Source of the DNA: Candidatus Marinamargulisbacteria bacterium SCGC AG-410-N11
Lineage (GTDB): Bacteria; Margulisbacteria; Marinamargulisbacteria; GCA-2716485; AG-410-N11
Length of the DNA stretch: 64,000 nucleotides
Assembly: GCA_003265895.1 (NCBI GenBank)
Contig: QFBS01000001.1
Location: forward strand, 1-64,000
Reading direction: 5' to 3'
In this document: piece by piece, positions 19,792 to 29,549 of the stretch
Layout of the letters: every line of letters starts with the position of its first letter
Numbering within the stretch: position 1 is the stretch's first letter
Translations under genes and position numbers: made by a program
Notes under the pieces: model-generated
The model's database searches: none
What the model saw: only the letters and a program-made list of their open reading frames with translations
What the model was told of the DNA's origin: nothing

Positions 19792-20871
19792 GTAATCTCG
19801 TAAATGAGAAACAATTCTTTGGGCTGTTTTTCCATCCCAATATTTGGGAGCGCTATTAATTCTTTTGTTCTCGATGTTACTATATACTTTTAAAATATCG
19901 TCTTTAGAAGTACCCGCAAGGGAATTTGTACCTTCTGTAATAGTGATAGGACGTTCAGTATTTTCTCGAACTGTGATACAAGGTATATTTAATACAGTAG
20001 TTTCTTCTTGTAAGCCTCCACTATCCGTAATTACACACTTAGATTTTGAAACCAAGTGCATCATCTCATGGTATCCTAAAGGATTGATGCACTCAATATT
20101 AGATTGTATAGAATCCCATAATCCAAAAGACTTAGCATTTTTTTTGCTTCTTGGATGAATTGGCCAAACAATATTTAATTCTTTAGAAATATGATTAATG
20201 GCCTCTAAAATATTTTTGAAGGCATTTATATTATCAACATTACTAGGACGATGAAGAGTGACTAAACAGTATGGTTTACTAGGATTTTTAATAAGAGAGT
20301 TTAAACTTATTTTTTCAGCAGCTGGAGCCTGTTTCAAAAGTGTATCGATCATAATATTTCCAACAAAAACAATTTTTTCTTTAGGAATACCTTCTTTCAG
20401 TAATTGTTCATCACCATCTAATGAAGGAGTATACAAGATATCTGAAATTGAATCTGTTAAAATTCTATTAATTTCTTCAGGCATTTTTCGGTCAAAACTT
20501 CTAAGGCCAGCTTCAACATGAGCAACAGGGATATTACATTTTTTTGCAGAAATACAGCAAGCTACGGTAGAATTTACATCACCTACGACAATAACAAGAT
20601 CTGTTTTATTTTTGAGTAAATACTCTTCAAATTTAATCATAACCATTCCAGTTTGATAAGCATGAGATCCTCCGCCAATATTAAGATTAATATCAGGTTC
20701 AGGAATATTTAATTGATTAAAAAAAGTATCTGACATTTTATGATCAAAATGTTGACCTGTATGTACAAGTGTATAAGTGAAATCAGAGTGTTTACTTAAT
20801 TCATGCACAATAGGTGCTATTTTCATGAAGTTAGGTCTTGCAGCTGCTACTAAAGTTATATTTTTTATCAT
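19783..20871 (-). CDS. UDP-GlcNAc 2-epimerase, non-hydrolysing type (WecB/WbpI family)
   Basis: Epimerises a UDP-HexNAc at C2. The 362-residue protein has the family motifs ARPNFMKIAPIV at 11-22, TGQHFDHKMSDTFF, VVGDVNSTVA, HVEAGLRS, HPRSKKN and TDSGGLQEET, and is close to the WecB/WbpI group. With WbpA, WbpB-D and WbpE homologues in the window, the attractive assignment is WbpI: conversion of UDP-GlcNAc(3NAc)A to UDP-ManNAc(3NAc)A. WecB (UDP-ManNAc) cannot be excluded, and a second member is at 29550-30680. It is last in a five-gene operon and overlaps the upstream gene by 4 bp. Confidence 0.85.
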   Translation of the reverse strand: MIKNITLVAAARPNFMKIAPIVHELSKHSDFTYTLVHTGQHFDHKMSDTFFNQLNIPEPDINLNIGGGSHAYQTGMVMIKFEEYLLKNKTDLVIVVGDVNSTVACCISAKKCNIPVAHVEAGLRSFDRKMPEEINRILTDSISDILYTPSLDGDEQLLKEGIPKEKIVFVGNIMIDTLLKQAPAAEKISLNSLIKNPSKPYCLVTLHRPSNVDNINAFKNILEAINHISKELNIVWPIHPRSKKNAKSFGLWDSIQSNIECINPLGYHEMMHLVSKSKCVITDSGGLQEETTVLNIPCITVRENTERPITITEGTNSLAGTSKDDILKVYSNIENKRINSAPKYWDGKTAQRIVSHLRDYLN

Positions 20872-22082
20872 AGTTTTATTTTATTTAGATAGTTTTGAGC
20901 TAGTATTTTTCGATTATAATTTTCTGAAACAAACAAAAATCCAGAGTCTGATAATTCTTTTTGTAAATTCTTGTTATTATATAAATTTATAATTGCTTCA
21001 GAAATTTCTGAAACATTTTCAGGAAAGCAAGTAATAGCAGCCTTAGATTTAGTGAGTATATCTTTAGATTCCCCTAAAACACTTGCTATAATTGGCTTTT
21101 TCATAGCTAACATTTCAAACATTTTTGAAGGTATAAATGTTTCAAACAAAGAAATATTCTTTAAAGGAATTAAACCGACGTCCATAATACTATAAAAGCT
21201 AGCAACTTTTTCTTTAGGTTGATTTCCTAAAAAAGTAGTATTATGTAAGTTTAATTCTTTAGATTTATTAATTATACTTTCTTTATCTGCTCCTTCCCCC
21301 ACAAAAAGAAAATGTATATCTGGATAGCCTGAAAGAAAATGCGCTGCATCAATGATAGTATTTAAACCTTGTGAAACGCCATGGGCGCCAATATAAAGAA
21401 CTATAAACTTATTTGATAATTTTAACTCTTTGATCAAATCTTGATTTTTTTCGATTGGAAAAAACCTATTGAGATCTACACCATTTGTTATTGTAAATAC
21501 TTTATCTTTTTCAATTCCTCGTTCACAAATATTTTTTGTGAAACGATCGGTAACCGTAACCACATATTTTGCATTTTTGTATAAAAATAATTCAATTGTT
21601 TCAAGTATCGATAAAATAAAATTATTTTTTAAAATACCTAAATCTTTAAAAATAGCAGGCCATAAATCTCTGACCTCAAAAATATATGGTATTTTATAAC
21701 ACTTTGATAAGAAATAAGCAGAAATTACACAAAAAAATGTTGGAGAGCTAGCAATAATAATATCAGAACCTTTAACATGTTTTCTACCCTGTAATACACA
21801 AGAAAACATAAAAGATAAATGTCCGAGTATTTTTTTTATGAAACCTTTGTTAGGGGTTGCATATACCCATGTACGAACGACTTTATAATGATCATTTTTT
21901 TCAATTAAAAAGCGTTTACCTCTATAGTCTTTATGTATAACTCCATTTGGGTGATTAGGGAAGCATGTTAAAATTGTAACGTCATGTCCTAATTTTGACC
22001 ATTCTAAAGCCATTTCAGACAGTCTAGCTTGAGGTGCTCCAACTTCAGGAGGGAAATAATGAGTAATAATCGTAATTTTCAT
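20868..22082 (-). CDS. Glycosyltransferase family 4 (WbuB-like)
   Basis: Probably adds the second sugar of the repeat on the cytoplasmic face. The 404-residue GT-B protein begins with THYFPPEVGAPQARLSEMA and has the GT4 donor-binding region with an EX7E-like segment (FETFIPSKMFEMLAMKKPIIA near 317). The N-terminal part (LTCFPNHPNGVIHKDYRGK) is typical of WbuB-type FucNAc transferases. Both ends overlap neighbours by 4 bp (ATGA), showing tight translational coupling with the sugar reductase upstream and the epimerase downstream. The donor sugar is not determined. Confidence 0.8.
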   Translation of the reverse strand: MKITIITHYFPPEVGAPQARLSEMALEWSKLGHDVTILTCFPNHPNGVIHKDYRGKRFLIEKNDHYKVVRTWVYATPNKGFIKKILGHLSFMFSCVLQGRKHVKGSDIIIASSPTFFCVISAYFLSKCYKIPYIFEVRDLWPAIFKDLGILKNNFILSILETIELFLYKNAKYVVTVTDRFTKNICERGIEKDKVFTITNGVDLNRFFPIEKNQDLIKELKLSNKFIVLYIGAHGVSQGLNTIIDAAHFLSGYPDIHFLFVGEGADKESIINKSKELNLHNTTFLGNQPKEKVASFYSIMDVGLIPLKNISLFETFIPSKMFEMLAMKKPIIASVLGESKDILTKSKAAITCFPENVSEISEAIINLYNNKNLQKELSDSGFLFVSENYNRKILAQNYLNKIKL

Positions 22083-22969
22083 GAAGTTAATCTCATATCT
22101 TGTAATTGTTTTTTTATTCCTTCTTCAACAGATAATGGTGTAAAGTTTAAGTCATTTATTGCAGCAGAATGGTTGAAGTTTTTATTTTCATTTAAACGTA
22201 AAATTTGTTCTTCTTTAATTGGAAAATTTGGTAGAATTTTTCTAAATGTAGACACAATAAATAATGATAGTTTTTTTGGTATGTAAATGCTTATAGTACT
22301 TGTTTTTATGGTTTTATTTATTATGTTAATTAATTCACGATATGTTACAGGTGATTTTCCACTAACATTATATTCTTTTTTATTACTTTTATTTGTGGTA
22401 GCTGCACTCAATATTGCATCAGCAAGATCTTCTACATAAATAGGTTGTTGTAAAAATAATCCATTACCAAATACAGGTATAATAGGAGATTTTCTTATGA
22501 AGTTTATTAGACGACTTATATTTCTGTCATCTTTTTTTCCATATATCATTGTAGGTCGAATTATTGTGTAATTAAGCTTAGACTCTCTAATTATTTTTTC
22601 AGCGTCAATTCGGATACTTTTTGACTTTGGATTTAGATTAGTAAAGATTCCTGTTGTACTTGTAAATATAACTTTTTCTGGAGCTACCATTTCTAACTTT
22701 TTTACAAGGGCTCTTGCATGACCAAAACCTAAAGATGCAACATAAATCACAATATGTTGATTGTGAAGCGCTTTTTCTAAAGAATTTAGATCATCTAAAT
22801 TCCCTTGAAAAATATTAAATGCTTTTGTATCAAGATTTAATTGGTGTATTTTTTCTTTAGATCTAACAAATAATGAAATATTAAAAACACTAGAATATGA
22901 CGTAATTAATTTTTTTAATATATGTTTACCAGTAAACCCAGTACCACCAATTAACAAAATATTTTTCAT
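22079..22969 (-). CDS. NAD-dependent sugar epimerase/4-ketoreductase (WbpK/WbpV-like)
   Basis: A 296-residue short-chain dehydrogenase with the NAD motif GGTGFTGKHI at 8-17, a TSTTGIF segment in the catalytic Ser/Thr position, and IIRPTMIYGKKDDRN. Members in polysaccharide clusters reduce the 4-keto-6-deoxy sugar from a WbpM-type dehydratase to UDP-QuiNAc or UDP-FucNAc, which matches the PglF/WbpM-like gene at 10075 and the initiating transferase at 18754. The reductase role is inferred from this context; the C4 stereochemistry cannot be assigned. It is coupled by 4-bp overlaps to the heparinase-like gene and to the GT4 gene. Confidence 0.7.
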   Translation of the reverse strand: MKNILLIGGTGFTGKHILKKLITSYSSVFNISLFVRSKEKIHQLNLDTKAFNIFQGNLDDLNSLEKALHNQHIVIYVASLGFGHARALVKKLEMVAPEKVIFTSTTGIFTNLNPKSKSIRIDAEKIIRESKLNYTIIRPTMIYGKKDDRNISRLINFIRKSPIIPVFGNGLFLQQPIYVEDLADAILSAATTNKSNKKEYNVSGKSPVTYRELINIINKTIKTSTISIYIPKKLSLFIVSTFRKILPNFPIKEEQILRLNENKNFNHSAAINDLNFTPLSVEEGIKKQLQDMRLTS

Positions 22970-24621
22970 TTTAAAATACCTTTAAACTCTGTAATATTAT
23001 TACAACTATTATTTCTTACTCCTGAAATTGTTAAGTTGACTCTTTTAACTTTTTTCATAAATTTCGTTGAATAATATGATTCATTTATATTAATAATATC
23101 ATTTATTTCATGATAAATTAATTCTATAGTTTGTTTATTTGTTTCCAAGACTACTATTTGATGGGTTTTCAGTTTTTGTATATATTTAAATTTGACATTA
23201 GGATGAAAATGAAAATTTGATTCAAAATGTACTTTTGTTTTTTTTAAAAAATGAATATTATCGTCAATTAACAAATCTGATTGTGAACAATTTAGATCAA
23301 TCTTTCGATTTAAAATAATATGTTTTGATTTATAACTATTATGAGAAGCTAGACAAGAGTTTTTATTATACGAAAGTATAGATGTTCTGCCACGATTTGC
23401 AACTCTAAAGCTGCCCCATATATCATTTGGTTCTTCATTATCAATAGTTACAACATTATGTGATTTGGAAGATCGAAAAAAAGGTCTCCAATTCAAAGAT
23501 TGACCAGATTCATAATCATAGGTTCCAGAATCTGTAATAATCATTTCATTATTAAGACTTAATTCAAAATTTAAAGAATCATTATGTGCGTGTGCAAGTA
23601 AGAAGTCGGGACCTAAATCACCACAATCAAACCATAGTTTTGTGAATTCATTATTAAAATAAAATATACCAGATTGCTTTAAAAGACCAGAGACATTATT
23701 TTTGAAATTAAATCCATAGTGTTCTTTTAGGTATAGTAAAATCTTTTGTGGAGAATAAGTAATATCAAAACTAGAATCATTAAACAGCGGAAAGTAATCA
23801 GCATCACTAATTTGTTGAAGCCAATTACCCATTTTGTTAATAACATTTAGTAACCAAGGAGGATTTTTTTTGAATTGAGAAAGAGCATCATAGATTGAAA
23901 TTAAATCTGCTAAAATAATAATATGATACATTGGTGTTCTCTCATAATGCCCCCCATCTTCAAGAATTTGTTCTTTTAATTGCTTATTTAATAACTTTAG
24001 GCCCTTATTTAAAAATTTATTTTCTTCAAGAAATAGCCCCCCTATAATAAGTGCCTTGCAATTTTCAATAAGATGATTTCCTAGTACATCAAACTCTAAA
24101 TGATAAGACAAAAAGTGCGATTGCTGATAAATTGAAGTTATAATATTTTTAGGAACTGTCTTTTGGTTTTCCGAGAGAGACCATATCCAATTACAAATAC
24201 GAAGAGAGACTGTATAAGGGTGCCAGGCATCTTTTGCTTTATATGGTACGTTGTTTATCCAGTCTGTAATAAAATTAATCTTTGTGTCATAAGAATTAAA
24301 TTCAAATAAATAATCAAAATAATGTAAGTTGTAAATCCATAGTTGAGAGGCTTGACTAGGAAACCAATTTAATTGATTCGTATCATTATACTTTACACTT
24401 AAAGGTGTGTTTAAAAAAGTAAAAGTATAGTCCTTCTCAAAAAATTTGAAATGAAAATAGTTAGTTCTTAATGTGTTTTTAATAGGATTAGTTGATATAG
24501 CTAATGCTGAAAAGTTAGGTGCAGAATATAAAAAGTTAATTTTTTTATATATTCGAAAAAAAATTTGAGATAGTTTTAGGTATTTAATTGTATTGAAATA
24601 CCTAAAAAGTAAACTTAACAT
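22966..24621 (-). CDS. Heparinase II/III-like protein (alginate-lyase-type toroid plus C-terminal beta domain)
   Basis: A 551-residue protein with an alpha/alpha-toroid N-terminal half (WIYNLHYFDYL near 92, WHPYTVSLRICNWIWSL near 138, HLEFDVLGNHLIENCKALI, GGHYERTPMYHIIIL) and a C-terminal heparinase II/III domain (FLLAHAHNDSLNFELSLN, ITDSGTYDYESG, RSSKSHNVVTIDNEEPND). The conserved N, H and Y residues expected for a uronate lyase are visible. There is no signal peptide, so it would be cytoplasmic, unlike secreted lyases. It sits between a bi-domain oxidoreductase and a sugar reductase, a combination seen in many O-antigen clusters whose chemistry is not established. It may act on a lipid-linked or nucleotide uronate. 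Confidence 0.75.
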   Translation of the reverse strand: MLSLLFRYFNTIKYLKLSQIFFRIYKKINFLYSAPNFSALAISTNPIKNTLRTNYFHFKFFEKDYTFTFLNTPLSVKYNDTNQLNWFPSQASQLWIYNLHYFDYLFEFNSYDTKINFITDWINNVPYKAKDAWHPYTVSLRICNWIWSLSENQKTVPKNIITSIYQQSHFLSYHLEFDVLGNHLIENCKALIIGGLFLEENKFLNKGLKLLNKQLKEQILEDGGHYERTPMYHIIILADLISIYDALSQFKKNPPWLLNVINKMGNWLQQISDADYFPLFNDSSFDITYSPQKILLYLKEHYGFNFKNNVSGLLKQSGIFYFNNEFTKLWFDCGDLGPDFLLAHAHNDSLNFELSLNNEMIITDSGTYDYESGQSLNWRPFFRSSKSHNVVTIDNEEPNDIWGSFRVANRGRTSILSYNKNSCLASHNSYKSKHIILNRKIDLNCSQSDLLIDDNIHFLKKTKVHFESNFHFHPNVKFKYIQKLKTHQIVVLETNKQTIELIYHEINDIININESYYSTKFMKKVKRVNLTISGVRNNSCNNITEFKGILK

Positions 24622-24630
24622 ATTATCAAT

Positions 24631-26802
24631 CTATATAATTAGTTTTCTAATTAGCTCTTCAATATTGATCATTCTTTTTTCATCTAATGATTGTACATGA
24701 GCAAATGTAGTTAGCGTAGTATTAATTAATGATTCAAATGATATAGAACTAGGAGCATTATTTTTTATTGAATCAATAAACTCGTTAACTTCGTTATTGT
24801 GACCTTTATCTTGTACCCAAAGTGATTTACTTGAACATCCATACCCTTTAATTTTTCGCCAATTATCAATTTCTACAGATTTTCCATCTGCAGATATAAA
24901 TACTTTTTCCTTTGGACTCATTTTACTTCCATTACTAAAATATTGTATCGAAGCAATGGCTCCATTTTTCATTTTTAAATTGATAGAAACATTATCATTA
25001 GTTAAATGTGAAACATCAGATTTCAAGGCTGTAGAGTAAATTGACTCAACCTCAGAATTTGTGAATGCGGAAACTAAATCTATTAGATGGCATCCTTCAC
25101 CAATTATTCGGCCCCCTCCACTTTTAGGGTCATGCACCCAAACATCTGCAGGGATAAAACCGGCATTCATAATAATATTTATGACCATACGAGATTCAGA
25201 CCCTTTAAAAATCTTTTTTACTTTTTTTGTTAGAGGCGAGAAACGTCTATTAAACCCAACAAGTAAGTTAGGTTTTTTTTCTAATTTACTATAAACATCT
25301 ACTATATTTTTTAATTCAGAAAGTTGTAAGGCCAATGGTTTTTCTACAAAGACATGTTTTCCAGCTTTTAAGGCCTTTATAACTAAATCTGAATGAGAAT
25401 TATGCCTAGTGGTTATAATGACGGTATTAATAGCATTATCACTAAAAATATCTTCTGAAGATGTGGATGACATTTCAGCTTTTAATTTACGAGCTAATAA
25501 CGTTCCAGAAAGACCTTTTGATGTAACAATAGTTTTAATTTTTGAATTTGATTTAAGCAAGATCGGGCCTAAAGTGACTTTTGAGAAATTTCCTGCGCCA
25601 ATTAAACCAGCAATAATAGTTGATGATTTTTTCTGTGAGTTATTAGTTTCCTTTGTATTGTAAAATTCAATTTTATTAGATTTAATGGTTTGTTTTGATT
25701 CATTATATTCTATTAAATAACTAAAGGCTTTGGTATCTGATAGCATCTCTTTATAAGCAGTATCAATATTTTTAAATTTAATTTTTTTTGATATTAGATA
25801 TTCTAAATTCAAAGTCTTTGAATTTAAAAGCTGTAATATTGCTTGAAAGTTTCTATTTTCAGTCCATCTTACATAGCCTAAAGGATAGTCAACTCCTTTA
25901 ACTTCATAATTAGAATCATATCTTCCAGGACCATAAGATGTTGAAATATAAAACTCTAATTCTTTTTCATAAAATAAAGGCCTAGGAATATCCATATTTA
26001 TTGCGCCAACTGCAACAATACGTCCTTTTTTTCTGCAATATTCAACAGAGTTTTCGATAGGCCCATTACTCTTTGTAGCAGCTGTAATTATTACACCATC
26101 AACACCTTTTGAATTTGTTATTTCGTGAATAATTGCATTAATATTTTCTTTTGATGAGTTAAATACATGATGGTGTCTTTTTTTAGCAATATCTACTTTA
26201 TATTGATCTAAATCAATTCCAATTGGAATACATCCATTAATTTTTAATAGGTCCATTGTTATTTGTCCTAATAAACCAAGACCTATAACAACAACATACT
26301 CGCCCAAAGTCGGTTTAAATACACGTATACCCTGAAGTGAAATTGAACTAACAACTGAAAAAGAAGCTTGATCGTCTGATACATTTTCAGGGATTTTTGC
26401 AACAAGATTTTTATTGATACAAACAATTTCAGCGTGATGTCCATTGGAAATAACTCTATCTCCAACTTTGAATTCGTTTACATTAGACCCAGTCTCAATG
26501 ACAACACCAGCGTTACTATATCCAAGAGGCATAGGGTCGTTCAACTTTGTCAAAACTGCATTAAAAGTGGGAATTAGTCCGTCTGTTTTAATTTTATTTT
26601 GAACCATTTTAACTTTGTCTGGTTGTTGCTTGGCTTTTTGTAAATATGATGATTTTCCAAATTGAACGATGCTTTTTTCTGTGCCAAGCGAGATTACAGA
26701 TCTATTAATTTTAATTAAAATTTCATTAAGACCACAGTTTGGTACAGGAGTATCTTCAATAAATGTTTCACCATTTTTTAAATCTTGTAGCATTATCTTC
26801 AT
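24631..26802 (-). CDS. Bi-domain oxidoreductase: Zn-type alcohol dehydrogenase fused to Gfo/Idh/MocA
   Basis: The 723-residue protein has two dehydrogenase modules. Residues 1 to about 365 are a medium-chain zinc-type dehydrogenase (GYSNAGVVIETGSNVNEFKVGDRV near 94-117, NAD turn VIGLGLLGQI). From about residue 395 a Gfo/Idh/MocA oxidoreductase follows (GLIGAGNFSK, then HVFVEKPLAL near 489 and GGGRIIGEGCHLIDL). The architecture is recurrent next to heparinase-like genes in surface polysaccharide loci. The substrate is unknown, although paired oxidation and reduction at different carbons of one sugar is plausible. It is first in the five-gene leftward operon. AGGA precedes the ATG at 26802. Overall assignment to the architecture is firm, the reaction is not. 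Confidence 0.8.
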   Translation of the reverse strand: MKIMLQDLKNGETFIEDTPVPNCGLNEILIKINRSVISLGTEKSIVQFGKSSYLQKAKQQPDKVKMVQNKIKTDGLIPTFNAVLTKLNDPMPLGYSNAGVVIETGSNVNEFKVGDRVISNGHHAEIVCINKNLVAKIPENVSDDQASFSVVSSISLQGIRVFKPTLGEYVVVIGLGLLGQITMDLLKINGCIPIGIDLDQYKVDIAKKRHHHVFNSSKENINAIIHEITNSKGVDGVIITAATKSNGPIENSVEYCRKKGRIVAVGAINMDIPRPLFYEKELEFYISTSYGPGRYDSNYEVKGVDYPLGYVRWTENRNFQAILQLLNSKTLNLEYLISKKIKFKNIDTAYKEMLSDTKAFSYLIEYNESKQTIKSNKIEFYNTKETNNSQKKSSTIIAGLIGAGNFSKVTLGPILLKSNSKIKTIVTSKGLSGTLLARKLKAEMSSTSSEDIFSDNAINTVIITTRHNSHSDLVIKALKAGKHVFVEKPLALQLSELKNIVDVYSKLEKKPNLLVGFNRRFSPLTKKVKKIFKGSESRMVINIIMNAGFIPADVWVHDPKSGGGRIIGEGCHLIDLVSAFTNSEVESIYSTALKSDVSHLTNDNVSINLKMKNGAIASIQYFSNGSKMSPKEKVFISADGKSVEIDNWRKIKGYGCSSKSLWVQDKGHNNEVNEFIDSIKNNAPSSISFESLINTTLTTFAHVQSLDEKRMINIEELIRKLII

Positions 26803-27188
26803 AAATTAGTTCCTATCTAAGTTAATTATTACATTTTAAATCAACCACTCATAATATGGCAAATATACTACATTGCAAATAATTATTAATTTTGGACTAT
26901 TGTAAGAATTAGATTAATTTATTATAATTTTTTTCTTTTTAAAGACACTAAAAGAAATTAACATAAAATAAATATAGGAATATTTATAATTTTATTAGGT
27001 AATAGAGTAGTCACATATTAGTCTATAAATATTATTAATTGAAATATAGGATATAGTCTTTTAAACTTAAGATCTGTTAAAAGAAATGGATATATAATTT
27101 ATAAATTACTATTATATAAATTAATTTGTGTTTATAATTTTATAAATATATTTAAGGTAAAGACAGCAATATAGCAGGAGTTTTTGTT
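26803..27188 (+). other. Divergent intergenic region without a gene
   Basis: Very AT-rich spacer of 386 bp between the bi-domain oxidoreductase and the divergent AsnB-like gene. Several TATAAT sequences (27095-27100, 27133-27138) lie upstream of the rightward gene, none with a good minus-35. No reading frame of note was seen. Confidence 0.6.
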
Positions 27189-29087
27189 GTGTGTAGCATT
27201 TTTGGGTTTTATGGAAATTTTGAGACTAATTTATTAAGTAAAGCTAATAAAATATTAAGTCATAGGGGCCCTGATAGCAATGGTGTTTGGTTTTCTAAAG
27301 AAAATAAAATAGGCTTAGCACATACTCGATTATCGATATTAGATTTATCAAAGTTAGGTCATCAGCCAATGATAGACACAAATACAAAAAACGTTATTTC
27401 TTATAATGGAGAAATATATAATTTCCGAGAACTTAAAAAAGATTTAATAACCAAAGGGTATAAGTTTTTAAGTAACTCTGATACGGAAGTACTATTAAAA
27501 CTTTATGATTGTTACGGCCACGAATTATTAAACAAATTAAATGGCATTTTTGCTTTTTCAATTTGGGATGATAAAAATAAAGAGTTGTTTGTTGCTAGAG
27601 ATCAATTTGGAGTAAAACCACTTTATTATTCTCAGTCATCAAATGGATATATATTTTCTTCTGAATTGAAAGCATTATTATTAGATAATAGAGTATCAAA
27701 GGAATTAGATATTGAGTCAATTTATTATTACTTATCATTTTTATGGTCCCCAGCACCATCTACAATGTTAAAAAATATTAATAAATTAGAGCCAGGCTAT
27801 GCTCAAGTAATTAAAAATGGCAAAATTAAAAAACAGTGGTCTTACTATGATATACCATTTAATAATAAACTAAGTGAATTCAACGAAATTGAATACATTA
27901 ATAAATCACAAGAGTTATTAGAGCAAGCTGTTGAGCGTCAATTAGTAAGTGATGTTCCTATTGGCGCATTTTTATCAGGAGGGGTTGACTCAAGTACAAT
28001 TGTAGCAATTGCGAGAAAAAAACTACAAAAGCCGATTGATTGTTTTACCATTGATTTAAAAGGGAATAATTTAAATGAAGGTTTTGAGGACGATTATCCT
28101 TATGCGAAAAAAGTTGCAGAAATATTGGATGTAAATTTACATACAATAAATGTAGATCCAATGACAATGTATACTCATATTGAGGATCTTATTTATAACT
28201 TAGATGAACCACAAGCAGACCCTGCTCCTATAAATGCTGGACTTATTTGCTCTTTAGCGAAACAAAGTGGTTATAAAGTATTACTCTCTGGAGCTGGAGG
28301 GGACGATATTTTTAGTGGTTATAGACGTCATTATGCATGTCAACTAGATAAAAATATTATGCGCTTACCTAATATTTTGAGACAAGGTTTATCTAATTTT
28401 TCAACATTAATTAGTCCAAATACCCCAATTAAAAGACGAATAAAAAAGCTTTTTTCGAACATAAATTTAAATGGCCAAGAGAGAATTGCTAGTTATTTTT
28501 TATGGAGTCAGGAAAAAGATTTATTATCATTATTTAATGATGAAATTAATCACAAGCTATTTGAAGGTATGGCAATAAATAAACTAGTAGAAACACTTCA
28601 AAGAGTACCTTTAGAAAAATCAACACTAAATCAAATGCTTTATATTGATAATAAACATTTTTTAACAGATCATAATTTAAACTATACAGATAAAGTTGCA
28701 ATGGCACATAGTCTTGAAGTTAGGGTGCCTTTTTTAGATATTGATCTTGTAAACTTTAGTACAACAATTCCTGATCAATTTAAACAAAAAGGGAAAGTAA
28801 GCAAATATATTTTAAAAAAAGTAGCTGAGAAATATTTGCCTTATTCAATAATACATCGAACTAAATCAGGTTTTGGAGCACCTCTTCGAAAATGGATGAA
28901 AACAAAACCTTTTCAAGATATGATGGCTGAATATTTAAATAAAAGTAGTCTTAATAGAAGAGGCATTTTTAATCCAAATAATGTTCAAAATTTAATAAAG
29001 AATAACCAAGAAGGGAAAGTCGATAGCGCATACTCAATTTTTTCTTTGATGTGTATTGAAATATGGTGTCGAAAATTTTTAGATTAA
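27189..29087 (+). CDS. Asparagine synthase-like glutamine amidotransferase (WbpS-type)
   Basis: A 632-residue protein with an N-terminal class II glutamine amidotransferase domain and a C-terminal ATP-pyrophosphatase domain (LSGGVDSSTIV near 263, AGGDDIFSGYRRH near 374, SLEVRVPFLDID). The start is GTG at 27189 with AGGAG eight bases upstream; this places Cys2 as the Ntn nucleophile after removal of formyl-Met, which fixes the start. In O-antigen clusters such proteins (WbpS of P. aeruginosa O6 and relatives) are thought to amidate the C6 carboxyl of uronic acid residues. This fits the UDP-uronate genes here. A housekeeping asparagine synthetase B is the alternative, but the neighbourhood speaks against it. 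Confidence 0.85.
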   Translation: MCSIFGFYGNFETNLLSKANKILSHRGPDSNGVWFSKENKIGLAHTRLSILDLSKLGHQPMIDTNTKNVISYNGEIYNFRELKKDLITKGYKFLSNSDTEVLLKLYDCYGHELLNKLNGIFAFSIWDDKNKELFVARDQFGVKPLYYSQSSNGYIFSSELKALLLDNRVSKELDIESIYYYLSFLWSPAPSTMLKNINKLEPGYAQVIKNGKIKKQWSYYDIPFNNKLSEFNEIEYINKSQELLEQAVERQLVSDVPIGAFLSGGVDSSTIVAIARKKLQKPIDCFTIDLKGNNLNEGFEDDYPYAKKVAEILDVNLHTINVDPMTMYTHIEDLIYNLDEPQADPAPINAGLICSLAKQSGYKVLLSGAGGDDIFSGYRRHYACQLDKNIMRLPNILRQGLSNFSTLISPNTPIKRRIKKLFSNINLNGQERIASYFLWSQEKDLLSLFNDEINHKLFEGMAINKLVETLQRVPLEKSTLNQMLYIDNKHFLTDHNLNYTDKVAMAHSLEVRVPFLDIDLVNFSTTIPDQFKQKGKVSKYILKKVAEKYLPYSIIHRTKSGFGAPLRKWMKTKPFQDMMAEYLNKSSLNRRGIFNPNNVQNLIKNNQEGKVDSAYSIFSLMCIEIWCRKFLD

Positions 29088-29549
29088 AATTATATTGACT
29101 TAGTAAACTTTTTGTTTATGGTTAAAAGTATCTATAAAGTACTAAAATTACCTGTATGATAACTATTCAAAAAAAGGCATTTTCATAACTTTTAAACTCA
29201 TAAGACAACTTTCAATATTACAAAAATTTCTATTTTTATAGCATTAACTAATGATTAAGTTATTATTTTTGAAAGGTAAAAAGGATATGTGAAATCATAA
29301 TATAACTTTGTATTATGCTATATATTTTTTTAAAAAAGACTCGTTATGGTTATTTAAAAGTATTATATTAAGGTTATTGCGTATATTTAGTGGCTTCCCA
29401 TCAACTTGTTCATTGTATATTGCTGTTAATTCAGTTTTATCAGAAATACATTTAATTTAAAGAAGCGCTAGATATAGTAGAAATAGAAAAGATAGGCGTT
29501 ACTATTCCACGTAATATCATAATTGTTAGGTTTATTTTTTCAATGAAAG
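29088..29549 (+). other. Spacer with no intact gene, possible decayed coding DNA
   Basis: The 462 bp between convergent genes hold no open frame of useful length. Short stretches read like coding sequence (for example EALDIVEIEKIGVTIPRN near 29463-29520 on the plus strand) but are bounded by stops and frameshifts. I could not match this to a family. Confidence 0.35.
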
